DNA of 14,247 nt from Oscillospiraceae bacterium (GTDB lineage Bacteria; Bacillota; Clostridia; Oscillospirales; Ruminococcaceae): assembly GCA_016303235.1 (NCBI GenBank), contig JAEDMB010000037.1, positions 1-14,247 of the forward strand. Reading direction: 5' to 3'. Position numbers and translations under genes: made by a program. This document shows positions 1-7,478 of this stretch, one piece after another (the first letter of the stretch is position 1; each line of letters opens with the position of its first letter). The notes under the pieces were generated by a model that did no database searches, was not told the origin of the DNA, and saw only the letters and a program-made list of their open reading frames with translations.

Positions 1-837
1 GGTATGATTTTTGTATCGCCTTATAGTTTTTATCTTGCGGGACACAAGGATGATACCCGTATGGAATGGGAAGTTCTTGATTCCGTAACCGAATATATAA
101 CTGCTGATGACTGCATTGTAATTGACTGGGTATATTCTCCTACATTATGGCTTCCGCTTAAAGCTATGACCGGTGCTGATGTATTTCCGCAGACTGCTGA
201 TACACCTGATTCTCAGTTTGAAAAGCTGAAGGACAAGTATAGTAATATATACTATATCAGCCGTGATTCAAAAATTTACAATGCCGAAAGCAATCTTGAA
301 ATAATATATATGGATAAGGTTCATATTTCCGAAGATACTTCCGAAGATGTGGGAAGCCTTATTCCCCTCCCGAAAAAATTCCGTCAGACAGAAAGATATA
401 TTCATCTTTATCGTGTTATCGGCTATGATTATTACTATGATAATTATGACATTGTAAAGTGGAGTATTTCCGGAATAAAGGAAAGTGACCGCACATTCTG
501 CTGGACGGAAGAATCAAGGGCTGATATACGCTGTAATCTTAACCCCGATGACTATGAGCTTATTCTTGATTTGGGAAGTGTCATTCCGCTTAAAGAAATC
601 AATAAAAGCAGTCTTAAAGTAAATCTTTATATCAACGGAGTTTTTGCAGACAGTTCGGATATAAATTCTGCCACGAACGGAAATTCAATTTCCTTTGATA
701 TAGATGAAAAATATATTGAGGACGGTTCAAATACAATAACTTTTGAAACTGAACTCTGGAACGCCTCGGCAGTAAATCCGGCTGATACAAGAATGTTGGG
801 TATACCTGTTGAATCGCTTGCATTTGTATCAAAATAA
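1..837 (+). CDS. C-terminal part of a probable membrane glycosyltransferase (5' end outside window)
   Basis: The frame is open to the first base of the window, so the ATG at position 4 is probably internal and the N-terminal part is missing. The visible 277 residues have no long hydrophobic segment and read as an extracytoplasmic tail. Roughly the first 130 residues contain alternating strand-like stretches and a WLPLKAMTGADVF segment. Residues 150-277 look like a beta-sandwich, with the pattern KWSISGI...CWTEESRADIRCNL followed by several short beta strands. Tails of this kind follow the membrane domain of some GT-C-type glycosyltransferases that use polyprenyl-phosphate sugars. The next gene, 22 nt downstream, is the type of GT2 enzyme that makes such donors, which supports the idea. 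No catalytic motif is visible here, so the family assignment is inference. It could instead be an unrelated surface protein. Confidence 0.5.
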   Translation, partial: GMIFVSPYSFYLAGHKDDTRMEWEVLDSVTEYITADDCIVIDWVYSPTLWLPLKAMTGADVFPQTADTPDSQFEKLKDKYSNIYYISRDSKIYNAESNLEIIYMDKVHISEDTSEDVGSLIPLPKKFRQTERYIHLYRVIGYDYYYDNYDIVKWSISGIKESDRTFCWTEESRADIRCNLNPDDYELILDLGSVIPLKEINKSSLKVNLYINGVFADSSDINSATNGNSISFDIDEKYIEDGSNTITFETELWNASAVNPADTRMLGIPVESLAFVSK

Positions 838-859
838 CTGAAAGGAAGTTTTTTATAAA

Positions 860-1819
860 ATGAAACTGATTATTCAAATTCCATGCTATAATGAGGAAAA
901 AACTCTTGAGCTTGCATATAATGACCTTCCGAGACATATTGACGGTATTGATACTATTGAGTATCTTATTATAAATGACGGAAGTCAGGATAATACCGTT
1001 CAGAAAGCACGTGAACTCGGATTTCATCATATAGTATCATTCAAGCAGAACAAAGGTCTTGCAAAGGGATTTATGGCAGGTATAGATGCCTGTCTGCACC
1101 TCGGAGCTGATATTATTGTAAATACTGATGCTGATAATCAGTATTGTGGTGCTGATATTGAAAAAATAGTGCGTCCGATTCTTGACGGAAAAGCCGATAT
1201 TGTAATAGGCGAAAGACCTATTGACCAGACCGAACATTTTTCGTGGAAAAAGAAAAAATTCCAGCATCTCGGAAGCTGGGTTGTAAGAATTGCTTCAAAT
1301 ACTGACATTCCGGACGCTCCGAGCGGATTCAGAGCATATTCCCGTGAATCTGCTTTAAGACTGAACGTTGTCAATGAATATACGTATACTCTTGAAACTA
1401 TTATTCAGGCAGGTCACAATAAAATTGCAATGACTTCCGTTCCTATCAGAACCAATCCCGAAACCCGCCCGTCAAGACTTTTTTCGAGTATGTGGAGATA
1501 TATGAAACGTTCCTCAACAGTCATTACACGTTCATTTGTAATGTACAAGCCACTTAAATTCTTCGGAACTATCGGAGCTGTTCTGTTTATACTCGGTGTG
1601 ATACTTGGAATAAGATTCCTTGTATATATGGCTCTCGGAGAAGGTTCGGGGCATATACAGTCACTTATACTCACAGCTATTTTAATTATGATGGGCTTTC
1701 AGACGATTTCAATCGGACTTCTGGGGGATACTATTTCCGCAAACAGAAAAATTCTTGAAGATGTTCAGTACAGAGTAAGAAAAGCCGACTGCGAAAAAAA
1801 AGAGGATAAGCAACTATGA
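860..1819 (+). CDS. GT2 family glycosyltransferase, polyprenyl-phosphate sugar transferase type
   Basis: Predicted to transfer a sugar from a nucleotide donor to a polyprenyl phosphate on the inner face of the membrane, as dolichyl-phosphate mannose synthase and GtrB/ArnC-like enzymes do. The 319-residue protein starts with the GT-A fold sequence IIQIPCYNEE (4-13). It has the nucleotide-binding IINDGS (37-42), a DAD metal-binding triad (90-92) and the family-typical SGFRAYSR (155-162). Two hydrophobic helices follow at about 233-257 and 265-288, and the tail is charged. The start ATG has AAAGGAAG at 841-848. The stop codon overlaps the ATG of the next gene (ATGA at 1816-1819), so the two are probably translationally coupled. 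Donor sugar and acceptor cannot be told from sequence. Confidence 0.88.
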   Translation: MKLIIQIPCYNEEKTLELAYNDLPRHIDGIDTIEYLIINDGSQDNTVQKARELGFHHIVSFKQNKGLAKGFMAGIDACLHLGADIIVNTDADNQYCGADIEKIVRPILDGKADIVIGERPIDQTEHFSWKKKKFQHLGSWVVRIASNTDIPDAPSGFRAYSRESALRLNVVNEYTYTLETIIQAGHNKIAMTSVPIRTNPETRPSRLFSSMWRYMKRSSTVITRSFVMYKPLKFFGTIGAVLFILGVILGIRFLVYMALGEGSGHIQSLILTAILIMMGFQTISIGLLGDTISANRKILEDVQYRVRKADCEKKEDKQL

Positions 1820-2895
1820 AAAAAATAAAAATGCTTTACATCACAAGAAAATATCCGCCCGCTGTCGGAGGTATGGAGAATTTCAGCTATAATCTCTATA
1901 ATAATTTCGATTCCGAAAAGGTTGAGACTGATATTATTTCCCTTGGAAAATCACAGAAAAATCTTGTATGGTTTTTACCGTATGCGTTTTTTAAAACTCT
2001 TTTTTCGGCTCATAAATATGATGTGATTTTTGTAGGAGATGCTCTTCTGAGTGCAATAGGATTTTTTACAAAGCTTTTATTTCCGAAAAAGAAAGTAATT
2101 GTAAATGTATTCGGGCTTGATATAACTTTCAAAAATCCTTTGTATCAGTTCTATCTGAAATTATTCTACAACAGATTTGATAAATATATATCAATAAGCC
2201 GTGAAACTGATAAAACATTGCACAAGAGAGGAATTAAAAATTCCGTTGTAATTACTCCCGGAGTAGATATTCACCAGTTTGAGGGAAAATCCGGAGATTA
2301 CAAAAAAATCTGTAAGAAATATAATATTTCCGATAATGATACTGTTCTTATAACAGTCGGCAGACTTGTAAAGCGTAAAGGAGTAAACTGGTTTATCAGA
2401 AACGTTATGCCGGAACTTAAAGATAAAAATATCAAGTATCTGATAGTCGGAGACGGTGAGGACAGGGAAAATATCAGAAAAAGTATAGAGGAATCCGGCT
2501 TGCAGGATAAAGTAAAAATGCTTGGACGAGTTGATTCTGAAACTCTCAATGCCGTATATACAAATGCTGATGTATTCATAATGCCGAATATTCACGTTGA
2601 CGGAGATATGGAGGGATTCGGACTTGTTGCCGTTGAGGCAAGTCTTGCGGGATTGTCAGTAGTAGCTTCGGGAATCGAGGGTATCAAGGACGCAATATCT
2701 GACGGCAAAAACGGATTTCTCCTTGAAAGCGGAAATATCAGGCAGTTCTGTGACAAAATTATTGATATATCCGAAAACCGTCAGCAATATAAAAAGACTG
2801 CACAGGCTCACAGACAGTATACTATTGATACTTATTCATGGAAATCCATATGCAACAAGTATATGGAACTTATTTCCGGAATGATTAAGGGTTAA
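1816..2895 (+). CDS. GT4 family glycosyltransferase
   Basis: A retaining GT-B fold glycosyltransferase, probably cytoplasmic or membrane-peripheral, that adds a sugar from a nucleotide donor to a lipid-linked or surface glycan. The N-terminal acceptor domain has the glycine loop PPAVGGME (14-21). The donor domain opens with ITVGRLVKRKGV (179-190) and carries VGDGED (211-216). The EX7E motif is intact at E266-GFGLVAV-E274. The length of 359 residues is normal for the family. The ATG overlaps the stop codon of the GT2 gene by 4 nt, and AGAGG lies at 1801-1805. The next gene starts 3 nt after this stop, so all four glycan genes are likely one transcript. Specificity is unknown. Confidence 0.9.
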   Translation: MKKIKMLYITRKYPPAVGGMENFSYNLYNNFDSEKVETDIISLGKSQKNLVWFLPYAFFKTLFSAHKYDVIFVGDALLSAIGFFTKLLFPKKKVIVNVFGLDITFKNPLYQFYLKLFYNRFDKYISISRETDKTLHKRGIKNSVVITPGVDIHQFEGKSGDYKKICKKYNISDNDTVLITVGRLVKRKGVNWFIRNVMPELKDKNIKYLIVGDGEDRENIRKSIEESGLQDKVKMLGRVDSETLNAVYTNADVFIMPNIHVDGDMEGFGLVAVEASLAGLSVVASGIEGIKDAISDGKNGFLLESGNIRQFCDKIIDISENRQQYKKTAQAHRQYTIDTYSWKSICNKYMELISGMIKG

Positions 2896-2898
2896 TTT

Positions 2899-3825
2899 AT
2901 GAAAAAAATTATTAAAATACTCGGCAATATTGTAATGCTTTCAGCAATAGTCTTTATCATAAAGAAATTTATTGATATGGATATAGATTTTTCACAGCTG
3001 AAATCGCCGTCTGTCATATCAGCATTGATAATAAGTTTTATTATTCAGACTGTTATAGTAGTTATGGGGTGTTTCCCGTGGCTGGTGTTTACAAGGTCGC
3101 TTTCGGGGAAAAAAATTCCGTTTTCGGAGGCAATGCCTGTATATACACAATCTAATATATACAAATATCTTCCCGGAAATGTTTTCCAGTATGTCGGCAG
3201 AAACAAGCTTGCTTTTGATATGCAGATAAGTCATGTTGATGTAGCATGTGCGACAGTATTTGATATTTTTTTCTGTGTATTTTCAACAGGTATTATATCA
3301 GCAGTTCTTCTTGGAAATACCATAGCTGAACTTATTCAGAAATACGGAAAGAATTTTCTTGTTATAGGAATATCAGCAGTAATTCTGATTGCAGTTGTGT
3401 TATTTGTTTTTTATGCTAGATTCAAGGATAAATTCCGCCAGTATATTTTAAGATATTCAAAGGCATTCAAAGGCAGTAACCGTTTTGAAGTTCTGAAGGG
3501 TGTACTTTATTACTTTCTTCAGAATACAGTATCAGCAGTAATGTATTTTATTTCAATGAAACTGATTTTCGGAAGTACATCAGATGATTTTTCACTTCTG
3601 ATAACTCTTACAGGAGCTTTTATGTTTGCATGGATAATAGGATTTATTACTCCGGGAGCTCCGGGGGGTATCGGAATAAGGGAATCTGTAATGATTTTCG
3701 TATTCGGAGAAGCTCATGAAGAAATCATGCTTTTTGTCCTTGCAATGCGTATATCTTCAATACTTGCGGATATTATGGCATTTGTTATAGGAAAATTATA
3801 TACAAGGCTGAAAAAGGCGGATTAA
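2899..3825 (+). CDS. Lysylphosphatidylglycerol-synthase-TM/UPF0104 family membrane protein (flippase-like)
   Basis: A polytopic membrane protein of 308 residues with about seven to eight hydrophobic segments (near 5-22, 38-64, 115-138, 153-172, 202-224, 232-253, 262-282, 285-300). Two family signatures are clear: SNIYKYLPGNVFQYVGR (85-101) and FITPGAPGGIGIRE (249-262). This is the membrane half found in MprF and as stand-alone YbhN/AglD-like proteins. It lacks the MprF aminoacyl-transfer domain, so lipid lysylation is unlikely. Stand-alone members often lie next to polyprenyl-sugar glycosyltransferases, as here. A role in moving or handling lipid-linked sugars is inferred from that context. 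The AAGGG at 2887-2891 lies inside the end of the preceding gene. The stop codon (3823-3825) sits in the centre of the terminator palindrome. Confidence 0.85.
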   Translation: MKKIIKILGNIVMLSAIVFIIKKFIDMDIDFSQLKSPSVISALIISFIIQTVIVVMGCFPWLVFTRSLSGKKIPFSEAMPVYTQSNIYKYLPGNVFQYVGRNKLAFDMQISHVDVACATVFDIFFCVFSTGIISAVLLGNTIAELIQKYGKNFLVIGISAVILIAVVLFVFYARFKDKFRQYILRYSKAFKGSNRFEVLKGVLYYFLQNTVSAVMYFISMKLIFGSTSDDFSLLITLTGAFMFAWIIGFITPGAPGGIGIRESVMIFVFGEAHEEIMLFVLAMRISSILADIMAFVIGKLYTRLKKAD

Positions 3826-3835
3826 TCCGCCTTTT
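3812..3835. terminator. Perfect 24-bp palindrome, likely bidirectional terminator
   Basis: AAAAGGCGG and CCGCCTTTT flank ATTAAT, giving an unbroken 24-bp palindrome between two convergent genes. Read on the plus strand, the GC stem ends in TTTTGTTATT. Read on the minus strand it ends in TTTTTCAG. It can therefore end the glycan operon and the pheA-metH operon. It contains the stop codon of the plus-strand gene and ends 4 nt before the metH stop codon. Confidence 0.88.
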
Positions 3836-3839
3836 GTTA

Positions 3840-6191
3840 TTAACTGTATATTTTTCCTGCAATGTCAACGGTTTCCTTAGCGTCCTTTGCATAGAAATCA
3901 GCGTGGATTTTTTCGGCATAGTCGGGAGTGAGAACAGCTCCGCCTACAACGGTTTTACATTCAGGATACTGCTGATTGAGTAATTCTATGGTTTCCTCCA
4001 TAGATTTGAGTGTAGTAGTCATAAGTGCGGAAAGACCTACAAGTTTAACATGATTTTCAACAGCCGATTTGAGAATAACTGATTTGTCAACATCTTTTCC
4101 AAGGTCGATAACATCGTATCCGTAGCTTTCAAGCAGAACTTTTACTATATTTTTTCCTATATCGTGAATATCTCCCTTGACGGTAGCAAGGACAACTTTT
4201 CCCTTTGATACAGGCTTGTCGCCTTTCTGAACTATTTTTTCCTTGATTACTTCAAAGCAAGCCTGTGCAGTACCTGCCGTTAAGATTAACTGCGGAAGGA
4301 ATATTTTACCTTTTTCGAATTTGTCTCCCGCAATATCAAGAGCCGGAACGAGATAGTTATTTATAACTTCCATAGGGTCATTGTTTTCAAGAAGTTCACG
4401 GGTAATTCTTACGCCGTCATTTTTCATTCCGTTTTCGAGAGCATAGAATATATCAATATCTGATTTTTCAGTTGCAACAGGCTTTGGAGTGCTTTCCTGA
4501 CTGTATATGCTTATAAATTCAACGGAATTTTTGTCAATGCCTTTCAGAAGCTTGTATGCTCTTACTGCTCCTATTATTGAATCAATATTAGGATTTATAA
4601 TAGGGAGGTCAAGACCGTTCTGGAGTGCCATAGTGAGAAATGTTCTTGTAATAAGTTCACGGTTGGGAAGTCCGAATGATATATTTGATACTCCGAGAAC
4701 TGTTTTGAGTCCGAGTTCCTCCTTGACACGTTTCAGAGCGTTAAGAGTTTCCATAACGCCTTCCTGTTCAGCTGATGCCGTAAGTGTAAGACAGTCAATA
4801 TATACATCTTCTTTGGGTATGCCGTATTCAAGAGCCTTATTCAGAATTTTTTCAGCTATTGCAAATCTTCCCTCAGCAGTTTTCGGAATACCGTTTTTAT
4901 CAAGCGTAAGACCGACTACTGATGCACCGTATTTTTTAACAAGCGGAAGTATTTTTTCAAGTGATTCGTCCTCGCCGTTTACAGAGTTTACAATAGGTTT
5001 TCCGTTATATACTCTCAAGCCTGCATCAAGAACTTCCGGAATAGTAGAGTCAAGCTGTAACGGTACATCAACCACCGACTGCACTGCTTTTACTACACGA
5101 ATCATCATAGATTTTTCATCTATTGAGGGAAGTCCTACATTTACATCAAGAATATCTGCACCGGCATGAACCTGTTCAATAGCCTGATTGAGTATATAAT
5201 CAATATTATTGTCAAGCAGAGCCTGTTTGAAAAGTTTTTTTCCTGTCGGGTTAATGCGTTCGCCTATTACACGAGGCTGATTTATTTCAACGCATTTAAC
5301 GGCTGAACATACACAGGATTTCGGAATATAATTTCTTTCAATAAAATCATGCTGATTTACTTTTTCTATAAGAGCTTTAATATGTTCGGGAGTAGTTCCG
5401 CAACAGCCTCCGAATATCTTAACTCCTAATTCAGCAATTTTGTAATTGCTTTCGGCGAACTGTTCGGGAGTTACATTGAATTTATTTGTTACAGGGTCGG
5501 GAAGTCCCGCATTTGCCTTTACAATAAGCGGAAGATGTGTATATTCAGAGAGTGTTTTAACTATCGGATAAAGTTCATCAGGTCCTAATGAACAGTTTAC
5601 GCCTATTGCATCAACTCCGAGTGACTGTAAAAGATTAGCCATACATTCAACGCTTACGCCTGTAAAAGTACGCTGATTTTCTTCAAATGTCATTGTAACG
5701 AATAACGGCTTGTCGGAATTTTCCTTTACGGCAAGAACAGCTGATTTTACTTCATATAAATCGGTCATAGTTTCAAGAACTATCAAATCCGCATCAGCTC
5801 CGGCAATAACCTGTTCCTTATAGCAGTTGTAGGATTCTTCAAAAGTAAGCTTTCCGGTGGGTTCAAGCAACTGACCTATAGGCCCTAAGTCAAGTGCAAC
5901 AAGAGCCTTTCCGCCGGAGGCTTTTTTTGCATTTTCAACATTGGCTTTGATTACCTGTTCAACAGTGTATCCTGTTCCGGCAAGCTTGAAACGGTTAGCT
6001 CCGAATGTATTTGCATATATTATATCAGAACCGCTCTGAATATAGGCTTTATGGATATTCATTATAATTTCGGGATTTGTTATTCCGAGAAGTTCCGGAA
6101 CATGTCCGGAATCAGCTCCGGATTCCTGAATCATTGTACCCATAGCACCGTCAAGGAATATAAATTTTTTGTTTTTAAAAATATCAGTCAT
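3840..6191 (-). CDS. metH: Cobalamin-dependent methionine synthase lacking the reactivation domain
   Basis: Transfers a methyl group from methyl-tetrahydrofolate through cobalamin to homocysteine, making methionine in the cytoplasm. The homocysteine domain occupies about 1-285, with the zinc cysteines at C200 (GVNCSLGP) and C263/C264 (GGCCGTTPEH). The pterin-binding domain runs from about 307 (RVIGERINPTGKK) to 565. The B12 cap domain is about 585-655. The Rossmann B12 domain runs from about 664 to the end and has DIHDIG (674-679), where H676 is the expected cobalt ligand, plus SALMTTT (721-727) and GGAV (750-753). At 783 residues it stops where the AdoMet-dependent reactivation domain of the roughly 1,200-residue E. 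coli enzyme would begin. The stop is 4 nt from the terminator stem, so the short form looks natural. GGAGG (6200-6204) lies 8 nt before the ATG, inside the end of pheA. Confidence 0.93.
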   Translation of the reverse strand: MTDIFKNKKFIFLDGAMGTMIQESGADSGHVPELLGITNPEIIMNIHKAYIQSGSDIIYANTFGANRFKLAGTGYTVEQVIKANVENAKKASGGKALVALDLGPIGQLLEPTGKLTFEESYNCYKEQVIAGADADLIVLETMTDLYEVKSAVLAVKENSDKPLFVTMTFEENQRTFTGVSVECMANLLQSLGVDAIGVNCSLGPDELYPIVKTLSEYTHLPLIVKANAGLPDPVTNKFNVTPEQFAESNYKIAELGVKIFGGCCGTTPEHIKALIEKVNQHDFIERNYIPKSCVCSAVKCVEINQPRVIGERINPTGKKLFKQALLDNNIDYILNQAIEQVHAGADILDVNVGLPSIDEKSMMIRVVKAVQSVVDVPLQLDSTIPEVLDAGLRVYNGKPIVNSVNGEDESLEKILPLVKKYGASVVGLTLDKNGIPKTAEGRFAIAEKILNKALEYGIPKEDVYIDCLTLTASAEQEGVMETLNALKRVKEELGLKTVLGVSNISFGLPNRELITRTFLTMALQNGLDLPIINPNIDSIIGAVRAYKLLKGIDKNSVEFISIYSQESTPKPVATEKSDIDIFYALENGMKNDGVRITRELLENNDPMEVINNYLVPALDIAGDKFEKGKIFLPQLILTAGTAQACFEVIKEKIVQKGDKPVSKGKVVLATVKGDIHDIGKNIVKVLLESYGYDVIDLGKDVDKSVILKSAVENHVKLVGLSALMTTTLKSMEETIELLNQQYPECKTVVGGAVLTPDYAEKIHADFYAKDAKETVDIAGKIYS

Positions 6192-6194
6192 AAT

Positions 6195-7322
6195 TCAAGC
6201 CTCCGAATAATCTTTATAAGCTCCCAAAAGCTTGAAATATTCAAGCTCGTTTTCAAGACCTTTTATTAAATTCTGCACATTTTTTTCACGGATATTCCCT
6301 TTGAAATTAAGATAGAACATAGCATCAAAACTTCCGTTTTTAATGGGACGGCTTTCAATTCTGTCGAGATTCATTCCGCCGGCAAGGAATTTCGCAAGCA
6401 AACGGTAAAGGCTTCCGGTAGTGTTGGAAATATTGAGTATAACTGAAATTGTATCAGCATCGGGAAGTACTTTAAAATCCTTTGATATGCAGATAAATTT
6501 TGTATAGTTCGGGACAAAATTGGAAATTCCTTTTGCAAGAATTTTCAGACCAAGATTCAAGGCACATTCCTCTGAACATATAACAGCAAAATCCTCATCT
6601 GATTCTGATATGAATTTCGCAGCGGTAGCAGTATTTCCGTATTGCTGAGCTTTGAGATTATTCTTTTCAAGGAAATCCGAACACTGTGAAAGTGCCTGAG
6701 GGTGAGAGAATACGCATTTTATATCGGGTATTTCTATATCATTTCTTACGGCAAGGCAGTTTGTAATTTCAACGCATACTGAACGTACTATATGAAAATC
6801 GTATTTTCTCATAAGGTCATATGCCGGAGTTACTGAACCTGCTGTTGAATTCTGAACGGGAATAATTCCGTAATCTACTTCACCGTTTTCAACTGCACGA
6901 AATACGTCCTCAAAAGTCTGGTAGAATGTTATAGGCTTGTCTCCGAAAACCATAATTGAAGCCGTTTCGGAATTTGCTCCTGAAGTTCCCTGACAGCCTA
7001 TTTTTCCGGCATCTTCAAGATTTTCGATTGATGTGAAAGCTATATCGGGTTCATCTTTCATAATTTCCTGTTGCTGTAAGTATTTGCTTATATCCATAAT
7101 AGCTGTAAAAAGTGCGGAAGTACCGTTTTTTAGAGCCGGATTTTTTGTTTTGTTTCTGACTTTTTCTATAATCTGTGTTTCACGTCCGCTCTGAAATACA
7201 GGAAGATTGTTTTCCTTTTTATATAATGCAACATTTTTGCAAAGCTCCATACGGTTTTCAAACAGTTCAAGAATCTGACTGTCTATTTCGTCAATGCCTT
7301 TACGGAGTTCGTTTAAATCCAT
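6195..7322 (-). CDS. pheA: Bifunctional chorismate mutase / prephenate dehydratase (P-protein)
   Basis: Converts chorismate to prephenate and then to phenylpyruvate, the committed branch to phenylalanine. The 375-residue protein has an AroQ-type chorismate mutase domain at 1-88 (LRKGIDEIDSQILELFENR; then NLPVFQSGRETQI). The dehydratase domain covers about 107-282 (CQGTSGANSE, IPVQNSTAGSV at 154-164, FSHPQALSQC at 205-214, NYTKF at 272-276). The regulatory ACT domain covers about 291-368 and has the phenylalanine-binding ESRP (323-326). I chose the ATG at 7322 because it gives the usual MDLNELRKGID start and has AAGAGG 7 nt upstream. A longer in-frame start at 7391 would lie upstream of the predicted promoter. 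The dehydratase motif reads TKF where many homologues have TRF, and QNS where many have ENS; both are conservative. The ESRP motif suggests feedback inhibition by phenylalanine. Confidence 0.93.
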   Translation of the reverse strand: MDLNELRKGIDEIDSQILELFENRMELCKNVALYKKENNLPVFQSGRETQIIEKVRNKTKNPALKNGTSALFTAIMDISKYLQQQEIMKDEPDIAFTSIENLEDAGKIGCQGTSGANSETASIMVFGDKPITFYQTFEDVFRAVENGEVDYGIIPVQNSTAGSVTPAYDLMRKYDFHIVRSVCVEITNCLAVRNDIEIPDIKCVFSHPQALSQCSDFLEKNNLKAQQYGNTATAAKFISESDEDFAVICSEECALNLGLKILAKGISNFVPNYTKFICISKDFKVLPDADTISVILNISNTTGSLYRLLAKFLAGGMNLDRIESRPIKNGSFDAMFYLNFKGNIREKNVQNLIKGLENELEYFKLLGAYKDYSEA

Positions 7323-7329
7323 AAAAAAA

Positions 7330-7335
7330 CCTCTT
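7330..7335 (-). promoter_or_regulatory. Ribosome binding site that fixes the pheA start
   Basis: AAGAGG on the minus strand lies 7 nt before the ATG at 7322. It supports that start over the longer in-frame ATG at 7391. Confidence 0.75.
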
Positions 7336-7348
7336 TTCAGAATAATAT

Positions 7349-7413
7349 TTGCAATATATATTCTATCAGATTTTTTTGAAAATTGCAACAAAAAGATTTC
7401 AAATATATTGCAA
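7349..7413. repeat. 11-bp inverted repeat across the divergent promoters
   Basis: TTGCAATATAT at 7349-7359 is repeated in inverted form as ATATATTGCAA at 7403-7413, with a 43-bp gap. The left arm covers the predicted pheA start site and the right arm covers the ruvC -35. A further TTGCAA at 7383-7388 is the pheA -35, so this self-complementary hexamer occurs three times within 65 bp. The region is AT-rich, which raises the chance of coincidence. Confidence 0.55.
7360..7388 (-). promoter_or_regulatory. Predicted promoter of pheA-metH
   Basis: On the minus strand, TTGCAA (7388-7383) is followed after 17 nt by TAGAAT (7365-7360), with TGA directly before it as an extended -10. Transcription should start near 7353, leaving a leader of about 30 nt. 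That is too short for a T-box or an attenuator. Start site and activity are inferred from sequence only. Confidence 0.68.
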
Positions 7414-7437
7414 TTGACAGCAGATTTGTGTTATAAT
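7408..7437 (+). promoter_or_regulatory. Predicted promoter of the ruvC-ruvA-ruvB operon
   Basis: TTGCAA (7408-7413) and TATAAT (7432-7437) are 18 nt apart, with TG at 7429-7430 making an extended -10. The likely start site is near 7444, about 35 nt before the ruvC TTG. A better-looking TTGACA at 7414-7419 is only 12 nt from the -10, so it is probably not the functional -35. Confidence 0.68.
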
Positions 7438-7478
7438 AATTATTGACATTGATTTTTTACTGAAAGGCGTAATTTGTT

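Noticed and set aside
3840..3900. A frameshift or truncation at the metH 3' end
   Set aside because: The reading frame ends just before a well-formed terminator shared with a convergent gene, so there is no leftover reactivation-domain sequence to be out of frame.
4507..5169. A 220-codon open frame on the plus strand
   Set aside because: It lies wholly antisense to metH, whose protein has intact domains, and the translation resembles no family I know. Long antisense frames are common opposite such genes.
7323..7353. A T-box, attenuator or riboswitch ahead of pheA
   Set aside because: The leader predicted from the promoter is about 30 nt, which is too short for any of these, and no stem-loop is seen in it.
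7323..7391. A 23-residue longer N-terminus for PheA
   Set aside because: It would run through the predicted promoter and ribosome binding site, and the conserved chorismate mutase start begins at the 7322 ATG.
7414..7437. Consensus TTGACA paired with TATAAT
   Set aside because: The spacer is only 12 nt, too short for a sigma-A promoter. The TTGCAA 6 nt upstream gives an 18-nt spacer.
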